Source of the DNA: Solen grandis
Lineage: Eukaryota; Mollusca; Bivalvia; Adapedonta; Solenidae
Direction: 5' to 3'
Assembly: GCA_021229015.1 (NCBI GenBank)
Contig: CM037781.1
Coordinates: 70,764,173-70,828,172 of the forward strand
Length of the DNA stretch: 64,000 bases
Under the pieces are notes generated by a model that was not told the origin of the DNA, did not search any database, and worked only from the letters and a program-made list of their open reading frames with translations. This document shows, one piece after another, positions 15,901 to 26,000 of the stretch (the first letter of the stretch is position 1; each line of letters opens with the position of its first letter). The position numbers and the translations under genes were made by a program.

Positions 15901-16752
15901 CACACTGGGGACTCTCTTCATAGTCCTCCTACCATCAAACTCTGGTACCTGATATACACAATAGTCCTTGTTGTTGTTTTTTTTCAAAAAGATATATATT
16001 GCAGGTTCTTTAATTTGTACAACTCAACTTTAAAGAAATATTTAATTATAGGCAGTCAGGTGAGTTATCAAATATATAAAGAATGTTGTTATTGTTTGAC
16101 TACAGTATCACGCCGTAGACATGTGCTTGATATCACACCCAGTCACATTATCCTGACATTGTGTCAACCAGTCATGGAACTACCCTAATATGCTGAGCGA
16201 CAAATAAGGGAGCTATGCCAGTACCATTTTTTATGACAGTGATACCTTATGTCTGGGAAACAAACCCACAACCTCCTGATTCTGGGGCAGACACTCTGAC
16301 CACTCAGCCACCTGGACTGGTTAATGTTGTTATTGTGCTGAAGTTTACTTTTGCTGCTACAGTATTTAAGATATTTAGTCCAGCTAATATTCAGAAGTAC
16401 CATTGAAGAAAGACAGGCAGACCAGCTGGAAGAATTCCTCAAATGAAAATCCCAAATGATCCTGCTGAGACTCAAGTCTACAGTGGTGAGGTGTTAAGAT
16501 ACTTAGATACTTCTACTTCTTTTTCCTTGGGTGAATGGTTTCAGTACCAAAGTATTTTTATGCAATTGACAGTTTTCTCACTATGTCATAGGTTTTACAT
16601 TACGGATATAATAACTTCTGTGTAAAGGAGTACAGTAAAATGATATGCATGAAACAATAAGCCGATTACAGTAACTGAATTTGCCTTCATACCACTTACC
16701 TTATTCAATTTCACAAGTGTTAGGTTTCCTTTGTGTGTATCACAGGTTGCTT
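859..16752 (-). CDS. BTAF1: BTAF1/Mot1 TBP-associated Snf2 ATPase, partial (17 exons)
   Basis: BTAF1 (TAF172, Mot1) is a nuclear Snf2-family ATPase that grips TBP through N-terminal HEAT repeats and uses ATP to strip it from DNA, redistributing TBP between promoters. Seventeen exons join in phase into about 716 codons. Seen in order: HEAT-like helices (12232-12433, 11259-11407), the pre-helicase ELRKYQQ (10762 exon), motif I DDMGLGKT (9986 exon), motif Ia VVCPPTL (9052), motif II DEGH (6910), motif III LSGTPIQNN (5822), CNHPALVL (4024), motif IV HRVLLFCQLKSMLDIVE (3110) and SVTYLRLDG (859). DEGH instead of DEAH is typical of this family. Helicase motifs V and VI and the C-terminus should lie left of base 1. 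About 1000 N-terminal residues expected from the family are absent to the right, where an assembly gap lies 210 bases beyond the first visible exon. Introns carry many mobile elements. Confidence 0.95.
1549..2820. mobile_element. Hairpin-ended element with six ~184-bp core repeats
   Basis: The left end reads 'gctcgactattcgg' and the right end 'ccgaatagtcgagc', an inverted match. Between them six core copies start near 1747, 1932, 2119, 2301, 2485 and 2665, a spacing of 180-187 bp; the last is the most diverged. No protein is encoded. The layout resembles pearl-type non-autonomous elements of bivalves (inference). It lies in a BTAF1 intron. Confidence 0.7.
3110..3253 (-). CDS. BTAF1: BTAF1 exon (helicase motif IV)
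   Basis: 144-bp exon encoding QLLLDCGIGVEE, a Gly/Ser-rich loop, then VVNQHRVLLFCQLKSMLD. TTGCAG acceptor, GTATGT donor splitting the final Lys codon. Confidence 0.96.
3336..3860. mobile_element. Degraded 'agggccacagtggccct' hairpin element
   Basis: Starts with the perfect hairpin agggccacagtggccct, the same left end as the elements at 9.34, 13.2, 39.0, 53.8 and 55.0 kb. The right end is eroded, so the boundary near 3860 is approximate. Confidence 0.5.
4024..4172 (-). CDS. BTAF1: BTAF1 exon (CNHP segment)
   Basis: 149-bp exon encoding ALQYLRKVCNHPALVLNQNH and NSSLHDLTHAPKLTAL. TTTCAG acceptor; the donor reads GTTAGC, a weak but GT-type site that restores phase exactly. Confidence 0.95.
4682..4795 (-). 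CDS. BTAF1: BTAF1 exon (variable insert)
   Basis: 114-bp phase-0 exon. VKLYEDFAKSQAQ leads into a poorly conserved polar insert and ends THVFQ, in frame with the next exon. CCCAG acceptor, GTAAGA donor. Confidence 0.94.
5361..5491 (-). CDS. BTAF1: BTAF1 exon (RecA1-RecA2 junction)
   Basis: 131-bp exon encoding ALAMETLHRQVLPFILRRLK and EDVLQDLPPKIIQDYYCDL, the Snf2-specific stretch before the second RecA lobe. TTTCAG acceptor, GTAGGT donor. Confidence 0.97.
5822..6029 (-). CDS. BTAF1: BTAF1 exon (helicase motif III)
   Basis: 208-bp exon. It contains LILSGTPIQNNVLDLWSLF, FLVPGFLGTE, ARYGKPILASRE and SSSKEQEAG. TTTCAG acceptor, GTGCAA donor. Confidence 0.97.
6910..6973 (-). CDS. BTAF1: BTAF1 exon (helicase motif II, DEGH)
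   Basis: 64-bp exon carrying NYCVLDEGHIIKNGKTK, the Walker B box with the DEGH variant characteristic of Mot1/BTAF1. TTTCAG acceptor, GTAGGT donor. Confidence 0.96.
7200..7268 (-). repeat. tRNA-like SINE head fragment
   Basis: On the minus strand, an A-box-like 'cccaagtggtcagagc' is followed about 35 bases later by a B-box-like 'ggctgatcccgg'. It lacks a full cloverleaf, so a SINE remnant is more likely than a tRNA gene. Confidence 0.4.
7642..7719 (-). CDS. BTAF1: BTAF1 exon (helicase motif Ib region)
   Basis: 78-bp exon with AACAG acceptor and GTGAGT donor. It encodes QKKVQKHNLIVASYDVVRND, the conserved segment between motifs Ia and II. Confidence 0.95.
8269..8913. mobile_element. pogo/Tigger-like MITE with TA target duplication
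   Basis: Terminal inverted repeats CAGTTGAGACTCG (left) and CACTAGAAACTCG (right, read inward) are each flanked by TA (8267-8268, 8914-8915). No transposase is encoded. The motif 'cagt..a.actcg' with TA duplication is typical of pogo/Tigger-derived MITEs. Confidence 0.65.
9052..9203 (-). CDS. BTAF1: BTAF1 exon (helicase motif Ia)
   Basis: 152-bp exon. It reads CMPLPSIVVCPPTLIGHW and YLNPLMYAGTPADR, matching motif Ia and the following strand. TTGCAG acceptor, GTACAC donor. Confidence 0.96.
9338..9710. mobile_element. Hairpin-ended element (gagggcc...ggtaagcta)
   Basis: Left hairpin near 'agggccatagaggccct'; right end is a long hairpin, 'agctcaccttgagcaca' pairing with 'tgctcaggtaagct'. The core contains 'gaaatctggccagtagtttt'. 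Related copy at 39.0 kb. Confidence 0.65.
9986..10123 (-). CDS. BTAF1: BTAF1 exon (helicase motif I)
   Basis: 138-bp phase-0 exon. DGVNWLGFLNKYKLHG is followed by CDDMGLGKTLQSICI, the Walker A ATP-binding loop. GAGCAG acceptor, GTGGGC donor. Confidence 0.97.
10411..10620. repeat. Dispersed MITE-like repeat (family M1)
   Basis: Shares 'ccacataaatatttatgta', 'gaggagaccctgatc' and 'gtctgct' with copies at 11.9, 17.9-18.4, 23.7, 36.3 and 38.9 kb. Ends are eroded. Confidence 0.5.
10762..10914 (-). CDS. BTAF1: BTAF1 exon (entry to helicase domain)
   Basis: 153-bp phase-0 exon with TACAG acceptor and GTTTGT donor. It contains AGVPNPPDM, FLEQLMDSSKLENYQVDVPI and ELRKYQQ, the Q-motif-like entry to the Snf2 ATPase. 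Confidence 0.96.
11259..11407 (-). CDS. BTAF1: BTAF1 exon (last HEAT repeats)
   Basis: 149-bp exon with CTCAG acceptor and GTTTGT donor. IPYIVLLIVPVLGRM, TDQHVDVR and CFATLIRLLPLE are near-diagnostic of BTAF1 just before the helicase domain. Confidence 0.95.
11905..12123. repeat. Dispersed MITE-like repeat, best copy of family M1
   Basis: Begins 'ttaaccctttacctcatg' and ends 'gtatcgggttaa', a short inverted match; the interior carries 'gtgtagaatctgagc' and 'gggtctgctctgtttgcca'. No coding capacity. Confidence 0.55.
12232..12433 (-). CDS. BTAF1: BTAF1 exon (HEAT repeats)
   Basis: 202-bp exon. It shows VRHLAARCLGMLATLSSLQVM and SSEALA, the recurring HEAT pattern VRHMAARC/EALA of BTAF1. The acceptor is TTACAG. 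The donor is GTATCC after the first base of an Asn codon; this is chosen because it restores phase with the next exon, although the frame stays open beyond it. Confidence 0.9.
12807..12910 (-). CDS. BTAF1: BTAF1 exon (HEAT-like repeat)
   Basis: 104-bp exon with TTTTAG acceptor and GTATAA donor. It encodes SEAEAQEVINSLQVLESIG, matching the family's VNSLQV helix. The first two bases join the preceding exon's final G to make Asp. Confidence 0.88.
13209..14166. mobile_element. Hairpin-ended element with five ~160-bp core repeats
   Basis: Left end 'caagagggccaagatggccc', right end 'gctcaccctgagctttgctc'. The core 'gatgaagatgctagagtgta' recurs five times at about 160 bp. A solo core relict lies at 37855-37960. 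Located in a BTAF1 intron. Confidence 0.75.
14844..14979 (-). CDS. BTAF1: BTAF1 exon (HEAT-like repeat)
   Basis: 136-bp exon with GACAG acceptor and GTAGAT donor. It encodes helical sequence including GGELALCTVTSDFGPRL and MPALWDTVTKHL, matching the conserved BTAF1 segment in which a HEAT helix ends in LWD. Confidence 0.85.
14990..15591. mobile_element. Element with ~160-bp core repeats (about three)
   Basis: Copies of 'ccatcaaggaatgtcagag' start near 15010, 15171, 15332 and, degraded, 15490. The right end has 'gacggacggacgg' and 'cttctggggcataaa'. Same general architecture as the other core-repeat elements but an unrelated core. Confidence 0.6.
15853..15948 (-). CDS. BTAF1: BTAF1 exon (linker before HEAT/helicase region)
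   Basis: 96-bp phase-0 exon, ATATCAG acceptor and GTAGGT donor. It encodes a polar segment (VPEFDGRRTMKRVPS...) with no domain, fitting the variable mid-protein linker of the family. Confidence 0.75.
16190..16322 (-). repeat. tRNA-like SINE head
   Basis: The minus strand has A box 'ggtggctgagtggtcagag' and B box 'gtgggtttgtttccc' about 40 bases apart. The downstream part is unlike a tRNA, so this is a retroposon fragment. Confidence 0.5.
16412..16500 (-). repeat. Fragment of the 58-kb SINE family
   Basis: 'ccagctggaagaattcctca' followed by 'cagtggtgaggtgtt' aligns with the middle of the intact SINE at 58.13-58.39 kb ('ccagctggaaggcttcctca ... cagcggtgaggggct'). Confidence 0.55.
16700..16752 (-). 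CDS. BTAF1: BTAF1 exon (most 5' exon visible)
   Basis: 53-bp exon between a TTTCAG acceptor and a GTAAGT donor; two bases complete a codon from an unseen upstream exon, then ATCDTHKGNLTLVKLNK. It is assigned by phase and donor fit to the next exon; sequence similarity alone is weak. The upstream exon is not found before or after the N gap. Confidence 0.65.
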
Positions 16753-16962
16753 CTGAAACAGAATTATACAGACTGTGCATGGAAAAACACACCCTGACAT
16801 CACTATATTTCTAAATGACCAGTAAGCAAGATATAGTTGACAGAAAAAAAAATCTCTTTTGCTAAGCCACCCTTAAAATTGTTTGGTGGTAGCAATTTGA
16901 AATAAAAATAGAAATGTGTAAAATGGCACAGAAAGAGGCACGGACAAGGGCAAATCTCAGTG

Positions 16963-17062
16963 NNNNNNNNNNNNNNNNNNNNNNNNNNNNNNNNNNNNNN
17001 NNNNNNNNNNNNNNNNNNNNNNNNNNNNNNNNNNNNNNNNNNNNNNNNNNNNNNNNNNNNNN
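16963..17062. other. Assembly gap (100 N)
   Basis: Exactly 100 N, the customary placeholder for a gap of unknown size. Left of it BTAF1 lacks its N-terminal half; right of it the second gene lacks its 3' end. Confidence 0.99.
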
Positions 17063-17924
17063 AGTTACTTATGTAAGCAAACAAAAATACATATGGAGAA
17101 TTAAAAAATGAATACAGGTAATCATCATTATGATTAATGAATCCTGTCATAATGGTCGTCTTAATATGCATTGTTAATTGTGGCCTTGACAACAACAACA
17201 ACAAAAAAAAAGAAAAAGAAAAAAAGAATTTTAAATAATGTTGAAAACCTTACAATGCAGAAGGAAAAAACCACCTGCTGAACTGCATACTAAAATGTAA
17301 ATTCATATAAATACATGACACTCAAAAAGATTTCAAATCTTTCAAGGGTTTTTTTCCCCTCAAGCCTGTAAACTGAAACTTGTTCACTTTTATCACCGTC
17401 TACTGATATGATTAGGAAGGTATAAACAAGACATTTGAAGAAGTTAGTTTAGAATGATGAGTTTAGATTTACATGCAAAAACCTGAACAAACATGGGCAA
17501 ACTCTGTCGCAAACAGCACTCTTGGGTTAAATTGGAAGATTATAGCCTAATTAACAACTAGAGATAAACTTGGATTTCTGTCTTGCATTCCAAAATAAAT
17601 GGGCATATTCGTGAATGCACACCACACTAAACAAGGAGACAGATCTGTAGACTACAGGTGATATTTCATTCCTGCAGTGATTTTTGACTCAGTTACTTCT
17701 GTGCACTTTGTCTGAAAATGTTAAACAGCTGAAAAAGATAATTACTCAGAACTTGATTTAATTTCCATTCCAATTCACAGAACCAATTAAAAATATCAAT
17801 AATCTGGCCTAAAAATTATTTTAAAAAGCATTTTTTTTTTCAGATTAAGCACGAAATTGTGTGATTATAATTTATTGAGATAAATTTAGCACAAATCCTA
17901 TCACTTTTCATCTTTCAAATTTTG

Positions 17925-18410
17925 ACACATTGGCAAACAGAGCAGACTCAGATTCTTCCAGGAGCTGTCTGATCAGGGTCTCCTGTGTTTGCTCATATAA
18001 TACTGAAGCTTAGATTCTACACAGTCTGCAGGGCAATGGAAAATCCACCTTTCAGATACCATTAAAAGATATATCACACTAGTATTTCTTCTGTCACATA
18101 TAATTGATATAACCCTTTACTTTATGAATATTCATGTATAAATTTATGACTTGAGGAATTCTATATGAAACAATGGCGGTGGTGAAAAATTCCACTTGCC
18201 CTAGCCGGTGTTGAAATATCAGGACATTCTATAGTACATGTAGTTTTCTTGATTTACTATCTAAAACTTTAAAAGGCCTAGGCAAGGAGTGATAATTTTA
18301 GAAAATTATTTTTTCTTTGCTGGGCAGACTTAGCAGAATCCGAGGTATTACACTGTATAATCCAACAGAGGAGACCCTGATCAACAGCATAACACTGTCT
18401 ATGATTGAAG
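17925..18410. repeat. Two M1 repeat copies in opposite orientation
   Basis: 17925-18110 reads the family backwards ('ttggcaaacagagcagact'); 18113-18410 reads it forwards ('aaccctttactttatgaat', 'gaggagaccctgatc'). Confidence 0.5.
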
Positions 18411-21400
18411 ACTGGTTAGATCAGAAACTCTACTGTCTGTTGTCTAGAAATATTTTTGTTGTAAATTTAAAGATTTCTTACATATGATGTGCTCTATTTT
18501 ATTGCAAGACATTTTACAAGGAAAATCATTTCCTTGCTGATTAAAGATAACTGAACAATATCTTTTATGTTTAAAGCTATAAAGAATTACATTCGAAAGC
18601 GATAAAACCAGAACAGTATCCATGTTTTTGAGACAATATTATTTTTCCAATATGTCTCTGTGATTTAAAATCAGGGACAATATTGATTATAGATGTAGTC
18701 ACAACAAGCTGAGAGATCTAGCAAACAAAGAGGGGTATCAATAATGTACAGACAAACAGTTCTCTGTAAATCTGATAGGATGTTTGACAATTTATCACTT
18801 CCATTCTCATGTGCTCCCTTCAGAAGAAGCAGTTTCATGCGATATACTCAAAGATTTTAAAAAAAAGTTTCATGTATAAACTTTGATCATTCACATTATT
18901 ATTTTTATTTTTCGTTGGGAAAATCGGTTATCTTACTTGATAAGATAGAGCATAAAACAAGCACAAAACTATTGCTGAAATATGTCTAATATTTCTAAAA
19001 AAATCTAAAATTGTTTGAAAAACACAAATGAAGTATCTAATCAGATGAGTGTTTTTAAAGTCCTTGAGAATATTTTCTGCATATGTTTTTTCAAAGACCT
19101 ATTAAACAAAGATTGGCAACAAGGCTAAATCTCACAAAAGCACACAGCATATAGTCCAATTTCCCAATTTTTTTTGTCACGTTTTCAAAGACCTCCTATC
19201 ACATTGAAGATATATGAAAGTAAATTATATATCTTACAAGAAAATTACATTACCATCAAATTGATAAATCATTTATTAAAATAAGTAAGAAAGTTTTAAT
19301 GCAAAATAGAAAAGTACAAGCATGAAAACAAAGCTGTAAATTTCGTAGTTTTTCTGCTTCAATGGTTGAATTTTAGTAATGATTTTAAGGATTTTTTTTA
19401 CTATAAATCCAACTGAAAATAATTCCTTTCAGAAGAGATATGACTATTTAATAATATTTATGTTTATATTTTCCTCTGTTACTTTTCCATACTTTTTTGA
19501 AAGTTTAATATTCTGCTATGCACCTAAACAATAGTTTCCACTGCTTGTACAGAAGTTTCCTATCTCTGTTTAATAGGTCTCTGATTTCTTGAAGACTCAA
19601 AATACTGCACAATTATCTTTAAACCTATTTAAAATAACAAAAAAAAAAATCAAATATTCTATTAAATCCATCTGAATGACAAACACATGAATGTGATATA
19701 AGGAGTTATGTATGCAATTACAAATGACTTGTAAATTTAACGCATAACTTTGTCTATGTTTCCATTTCTTCAGCTAACTCTAATTAGTCTGCATGACTTC
19801 TATTACCTTCATTTAGGAGAGCACCATATGGGAATTTTACTGGTGCTTCCATGTGAACAGGAATGGCAGACAAACTGTTTTGATTTTATTCCTGCTAAAC
19901 ACATTGCTAGGACAGTTTACAAATCCAAGAATTGCCTAACGTGTCTAATGTAAAGAAAGAATTATTTCTGTTTCCACAAAATGAAAAACAACACTGCCTT
20001 CAAATTTTCTTTTTACACATGTAAAACGATATTTGTTAACATTCATAAAAGATTATAAAATAATTGGTTAATTTCTTATATCCAGGAAGTAAAGAATTTT
20101 TCTAAAAGAAACAAGTGACTTAAGTATTAATCCCTCCCTCTTGTAAAGCCTTGACAGTTACGTATGGTATGTGTTATCGGAAAACAATGTATCAACACTT
20201 AATGAAACATTGAAGAATCCAGATTTTGTAGTACCAGTTTCACCAAAATTGACCTTGACCTTGGTATGAGGTCATTTCAAGGTCAATATCAAAAGACAAA
20301 AGACCAATACAAATTACTAGTTAAAATGTGATCACGTTACAAATTGGTGGAGATATGGGAATGATAATGTCCAACATTGTTTTTGGAAATGTTTTCATTG
20401 CATTGTTGCCAAAGCAACTATTTTTTTTTCAAGCTGAAAAAATGAGGCTGTTAATATAATTTTATTGTACAGTTCATGCAAATTTTGAAAATTGAAGTGA
20501 AACAACAAAATACTAATGTCAAATACTTGTCACAAATATAACAAGGAAATATATCTCTGTAACACTGATGCCCCATTGGCATACTTGTTCAAAACCAAAT
20601 ATTGGCTTGTATTTTTAATAGTTTACATCAAGATGTACATTTGTACAAAATTTCATGATGATGTCTAGTCATCTTCATAAAAAATTAAGCTTAAACACAA
20701 AGGTAAAATTGGATGATTGGATGGACAGACACACAAACTGAAAATCTATATATATTCACCAAACAAAGTTAGTGTTGCATAAAAATGTGTCATTAAAAAA
20801 TTTGGAGATAAGAGAAATATGAAATATTACAAACTTTCACGTTTTTTTTCATTACATTATAGCCCTAGCCACCATATCTTTTGACAAACCAAATACTAGA
20901 TTATCTCATCATAACGTATCTATCTACATATACAGTATCAGGATTTAAGTTAAAAAAAAAAAAAAAACAATTTTCAGAGTTCAAATTCCGAATGGACAGA
21001 TGGAGGAAGGTAATCTTAAATTAGGGTATCTTCAGCTTCCTTCCAGGGAATCCCTGACTGGCAATCCTGTATCATATGCTTATTCAGCTTAACCCTTTTA
21101 AAAACAAACAAGTTAATATGGTTATATACTGTTACATTATAACTTATCGATAATATTGAGACAAGAAAGTATGACCATGAATCATGTAAAAATGATCAAT
21201 GTGAGAATAAATATGGCATTAAATGGTGCTTCCATGTGGCTATGTGTTTGTCTTGAGACCATGGGCCGTATTCATAAAGTTCCTTAGAAAAAAATTCCCT
21301 TAGTTTCTTAGATTTCCCTTAGTTTTTAAGGATTCCTTTAGTCTTATACATAAAAAACCTTAGGAGATTTAGTCCAGTTTAGGAATTATTTTCCTTAAAA

Positions 21401-21721
21401 GCTAAGAAGCTTTATGTACAGCCCCATAACTTAAGATGTGTTATTTATTAATGACCAACTTTTGCTATCTATAGTCTATAAGTACTATCTCAAGCTTTTA
21501 CTCAAATATCTGCTCAAATTAGAGTTTGAATATGACATTGATATTTGAGCTGAATGTTTTCAAAAAAAGCAACAACAACAAAGAAAACTCACTAAAAATC
21601 ATACTCAAGCTACAGTTTAAGTATGACTGAGTGTTATCAAACATTGTCTCAAGTATAATAGACCATTTCACTCCGAAATGAAACGTAAATCTACATAAGT
21701 CAACAAGCATTTCCTGGACAC

Positions 21722-21795
21722 CTAATCTACATGCTGGTGTATAATTCAACATATTGTTCATCTACATGCTGGTGTATAATTCAACATATTGTTCA
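21722..21795. repeat. 38-bp direct duplication
   Basis: 'ctacatgctggtgtataatt' plus 'caacatattgttcat' occurs twice in immediate succession. Confidence 0.85.
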
Positions 21796-22732
21796 ATGGG
21801 AAATAAACATACATTTGAGATTTTTCCCCAAGCCACTGATTGGTCAATTCAAATCAGCGAATTATACCGGGTATTGCTGATCCTCTGCTGAAATGGTCTA
21901 TTGAGAACTAACAAATATGACGCAGCTGGAAATTTAACTAAAGGCATTATGAACATCACTCATTGATCAAACTTAGTTGAGAGTGATAATCATACACGAG
22001 TTTGAGTAGAAGTATGATTTCAATATCTTGAAGGACTCGGGTCCTAGAAAAACACCGTAGAAGAAATGGATAGTGCACATTTTCACTCCAAAATTTACAA
22101 TCTAAAAGTAGGGGTTGCACACAATCTAAGGGATTTTTTTTTTCCCCATCCCTACCTGAACCACCTGAGAAATCAAATCACCACTGACAACCATATAATG
22201 ACATTTCTGATTAGAGCTTGTGGCTGAATCCATACATGGTGCTTTTAATTGACTAGTTATTAGAAATATTTAAATGACTTGTATTCATCGTAAATAGCAA
22301 ATGTGTTTGATACAAGAAATAAACAGACAGCTTATCATTATAGTATAATGCATTGACCATAACAAGGTGTTATCATTGTATATGTCTGATCCCTAATGCG
22401 ATTATATTACTAAGATTTATTTAATTTTCATACACTGAATAATAAAGTAATAATAATAGTGAAGAGGCTTTCACACATTTTGCTTTATTTTCTGTTGATC
22501 AATCAGTATTTACAAGTGCCGGGAAAGTAATCATAAATGTGCAATCACTTCTTGAATAAATATCGTCACAACCACTTGGATGTACTTTTTATTGTTGTAA
22601 GTTTTAGTCAATGAAGTGTTGAGAACTAACACTTATGAAAGGTGAAATACAGTTACCCGCAGTAAATCAAGCGAAGAAGAGACTTGCAACGTAGAGTTGT
22701 ATTGATAAATTGAGTGGTCTCACGATGATTCC

Positions 22733-22819
22733 AAAATGGCGGCCAGCGGATTTGTGAATTTGGCCTGCACACAATATATGGAAAATCAACTTTTTCCCAG
22801 GATTGTAACCCAAAAGTAA
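22733..22819 (+). promoter_or_regulatory. YY1-like motif and possible plus-strand first exon
   Basis: 'aaaatggcggcc' at 22733-22744 matches the vertebrate/insect YY1 consensus (AAnATGGCGGC), which often overlaps a start codon in animal promoters. The ATG at 22736 opens 27 codons (MAASGFVNLACTQYMENQLF...), and a GTAAGA donor-like site follows at 22816 just before the stop. No downstream plus-strand exon was found, and the motif lies only 55 bases beyond the last minus-strand exon. It could be a chance motif, an unrelated first exon, or a promoter remnant. Confidence 0.3.
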
Positions 22820-22873
22820 GAGTGTGGTCTTCTATGGTAGCTATATATTGACTAATCAGAAAGTTTCCACTAC

Positions 22874-23022
22874 CTGTAAGAAGTAGTTGGCTGCCAGACC
22901 AGGACCTGCGATCCTACGGGCCACAAACCCATCACTGGCTGGGACTCGCGCCCGTGTCTTTATCACAGCTGTATAGATAAAGGTGTCCCATAAACCTCTG
23001 CAACTTCGCCGTGTGATACCGA
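22874..23022 (-). CDS. Unrecognised membrane protein, exon 22 (last visible)
   Basis: 149 bp: GITRRSCRGLWDTFIYTAVI, then RARVPASDGFVARRIAGPGL and AANYFLQ. TTTCAG acceptor. It ends at CAG followed by GTAGTG, so the coding sequence should continue further left. Confidence 0.9.
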
Positions 23023-26000
23023 CTGAAAGAAAATATGTTGTAAAGGTAACTCTGTATGGGAAGTCACAATATGGCAAACAGGGTTATTCCCCTTTGATAT
23101 AAGCTAGTCATGACATCAAAAAGTCAAGCCACAGAAACAGTTTTTAGTAAGATTTACTCTACATTGTTCATATAAGATGATTCTGAAAACTTTTTGTTCC
23201 TCACTAAAATTGTTACATAGACCACAAGGAAAATGTAAATATATTACACTGGAATTTTTTGTCAAAGTAATGCACCTCAGATCAGAATAACAGTTCTATC
23301 AATCTGACATCTCATATAATATGTCTCTTATATATGTTGAAATCATTGTTCTAATGTCTTGGTATGTCTTGATATATGTCTGCATTTGTGAGGTGGTAAG
23401 TGGGATGGTTCCCCGACCTGCTTCCATCAACTGACGGGAATAATAAAGGTTTAAAAAAAAAATAAGCTGACATGAAATAAGAATTCCATCAACACTACAT
23501 TTTGCCAAGTAATGCTTTACATCTGATACGGTAGGATTATATTCCATCTCTCTTCTAAATGAATGATTTACAAAATGACAGGAAACATTTTCTTAGTACT
23601 TAACAATATTTACTGAGAGATACAATTTTTAGGTATTTCATTAAGTAACAAGCTTGATGAATATTAACTTTAAAAGATATATGAAGAATGGCTTTTTCTT
23701 TGATAAGAAGACTGAGTAGAATCTAAGCTACAATATTGCATGAGTGAACAGAGGAGACCCTGATTAGACAGGAAGGAGCTGTCTGATCTGGGTCTGCTCT
23801 GTTTGCCATTGCATCAAAACATGTCTATATAGGTAAAGGGATATACTTAAAGAATCAAGTCAGGAGAGAGAAGTAAGGGCCTGGCCTAACAAGGACTAAA
23901 ACACATAGAGGTATTACTTACAGATGGAGATGCCAAGGGCTGCCACCGGACACACAAGACAGCCGATGATGACAGCAGCGACCGGCTGTAGGACCCCCTG
24001 AATGAGGAATCTCCACACCAAGGCCTCCAGCAGGATACTGAACTTGTTTGTCTCGCCTGGTACAGGTGGGAAGAATAAGAATATCCCTTAGTGTGACGTC
24101 ATCATATAACTGAACAAAAAACTGTGTCAACTGAAGGAAGATGAAAAGAGTAAGAAAACACATAATGAATTTGTTCTTGGCTTATAACCAACTGTTGAAA
24201 TATCATTTTATTTCACACATGTTTAATTTCCTCAAACATATCCAAATGACCATTTCATAAGTCTGTAAATCAAAAGATTTCACTATTACCTAGTGCAGAT
24301 ACTGTTAGCCTTTTAGCTTCCCCTCCAAGTGTGGTATAACAACATCTAAGCTTTCCAAACTTAAATATGTCTACCCCATAAAAAGTTTCTCAATAAGAGA
24401 GGACACGGAACAGTCCCAAAATGAATTTCTGTTGTCCAGTTTGACCTTGACATGGTACTTCAAGGCCCATGACTGGAATCTATGCACTACGGTACATTAT
24501 ATGACTGTTGTTTTTATATTTGCAAAGTTTTATGAAGTCTGAGGTACAGCTCTGACAGACAACATTCCACCAACTTAAATATACAGTTGAACTTGTAATT
24601 GCGGTCACCTGTATTAAGAAGCCAACCTGCATTTAGGGATCAGTTTTAATATTACCAAAACAAGCATTTTGTTATATGTTTAACCTTCATTTAGCAACCT
24701 ATTCTTTTAAGTCACCACTTCCTCTTGTCCCCTTGATTGGCATAACTATAACCATATGAATTAACCTCTGAAACCTCTGAAAAGCTTCCATGTTTCCTTT
24801 TAATATAGATATAGATACTTCAAAAGTTAAAAAGTTTGAATAGTGAAAATCTGGAATGCATTTTATGAACTCACCTGGACAGTCAAAGTCATACACAAGG
24901 ATGCTGAAAAGGTGTGCCAAAAGTGTGGCTCCAGGTATCCTGCAACAAAATATCAACTGTGTAGTCCTACACATCTTACAGGTGAGTCAGCCAGTGGGAC
25001 GGACTCTTTCAATTTCTAGGCAATTTAATGTAAGTTTTAATTCTATCTGTCTTGTCTATTTAGATTCCAAGGATATTTTCTTATAAAAGAAAAGCAGTAC
25101 AATATGCATTTAATCAGTCGTAAATACATGTGTATTACATATCTTAGGTAGTTCATTTAAATCTACAATCAGTTATATATTATGATTTATACTGTTTGAA
25201 ACTTAGTATACTTAACATACTGACAGTTAGACAATCAGTGGTATACTTTAGGTTCAAGACAATACCTTGTATACTATAGTTTTCGGGTAATGCTCTAGAC
25301 AAAACTTCATTATAAAATCAAAACAAGAACCCTAAAATGCTCATCAGAGTTCCATATTAAGCCTAATAAAAAATTGGTCATTTGAGTTAACCTGGTTACC
25401 TTCAGCACCAACCAGACTCAAATGTCAGATACAAAGAATTCTTAAGTTTCTGTAAAGATTATATCAGCAAACTAGCTGACTCCCTTGAGGCCTCATTATT
25501 CAAGGGATCAACTCTATTTAAGCATTTAAGAGGTGAACATTTGGGTATAAATAAATTAAAGTCTGACCAATGGTTTGATATAAGAAGATTTTCTATATAT
25601 ATTTCCGAGTTCTTGTTGTTTAGTCTGATGTGATTCATTCAAACACAGTAAAATTGTGATTCGGAAAAATGAATTGCACAGTATTTGTTGTTTTACTCTC
25701 TGACATCTTTAACTTTTAATTTTTCAGATTCGGCTAAGATTAGAAAATCAATCCTTTACTTCTACAGTTTTACTGTTCATGTGCAAATGGTCTATTGGAC
25801 AGTTGACCTACCAAACAGGTGCAGCCACGGCCATCCCCAAGGAGAGGGTGGACACGCCCACACACATTACGGGGAAGGTCAGCACCAGCAGTACACTGCC
25901 AAAGAAACCCTTCACTACGTAGTTCCAGAGCCGGTTGAAGTGACGACTGATACTCTTCCCTAGAAACCCTGCAATATCAAGGGAGTACATCACAGGTATA

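Larger units (their letters stand above)
17063..22730. other. 5.7 kb without recognisable exons
   Basis: AT-rich sequence with no frame resembling BTAF1 or a continuation of the 22874-63274 gene. It holds M1 repeats (17.93-18.41 kb), a diverged single-copy stretch with 'ttgaccttgaccttggt' (20.24 kb), and a 'ccttagtttcttag' palindromic repeat (21.26-21.42 kb). It may be a 3' intron or UTR of the second gene. Confidence 0.6.

Noticed and set aside
19750..19953. 67-codon plus-strand ORF as a gene
   Set aside because: No splice context, no recognisable similarity and ordinary AT-rich composition.
23299..23547. Extra exon between exons 21 and 22 (LMEAGRGTIPLTTSQM...)
   Set aside because: It has an acceptor-like CGTCAG, but exons 21 and 22 already join in phase without it, the frame demanded by exon 21 soon stops, and no clear donor is present.
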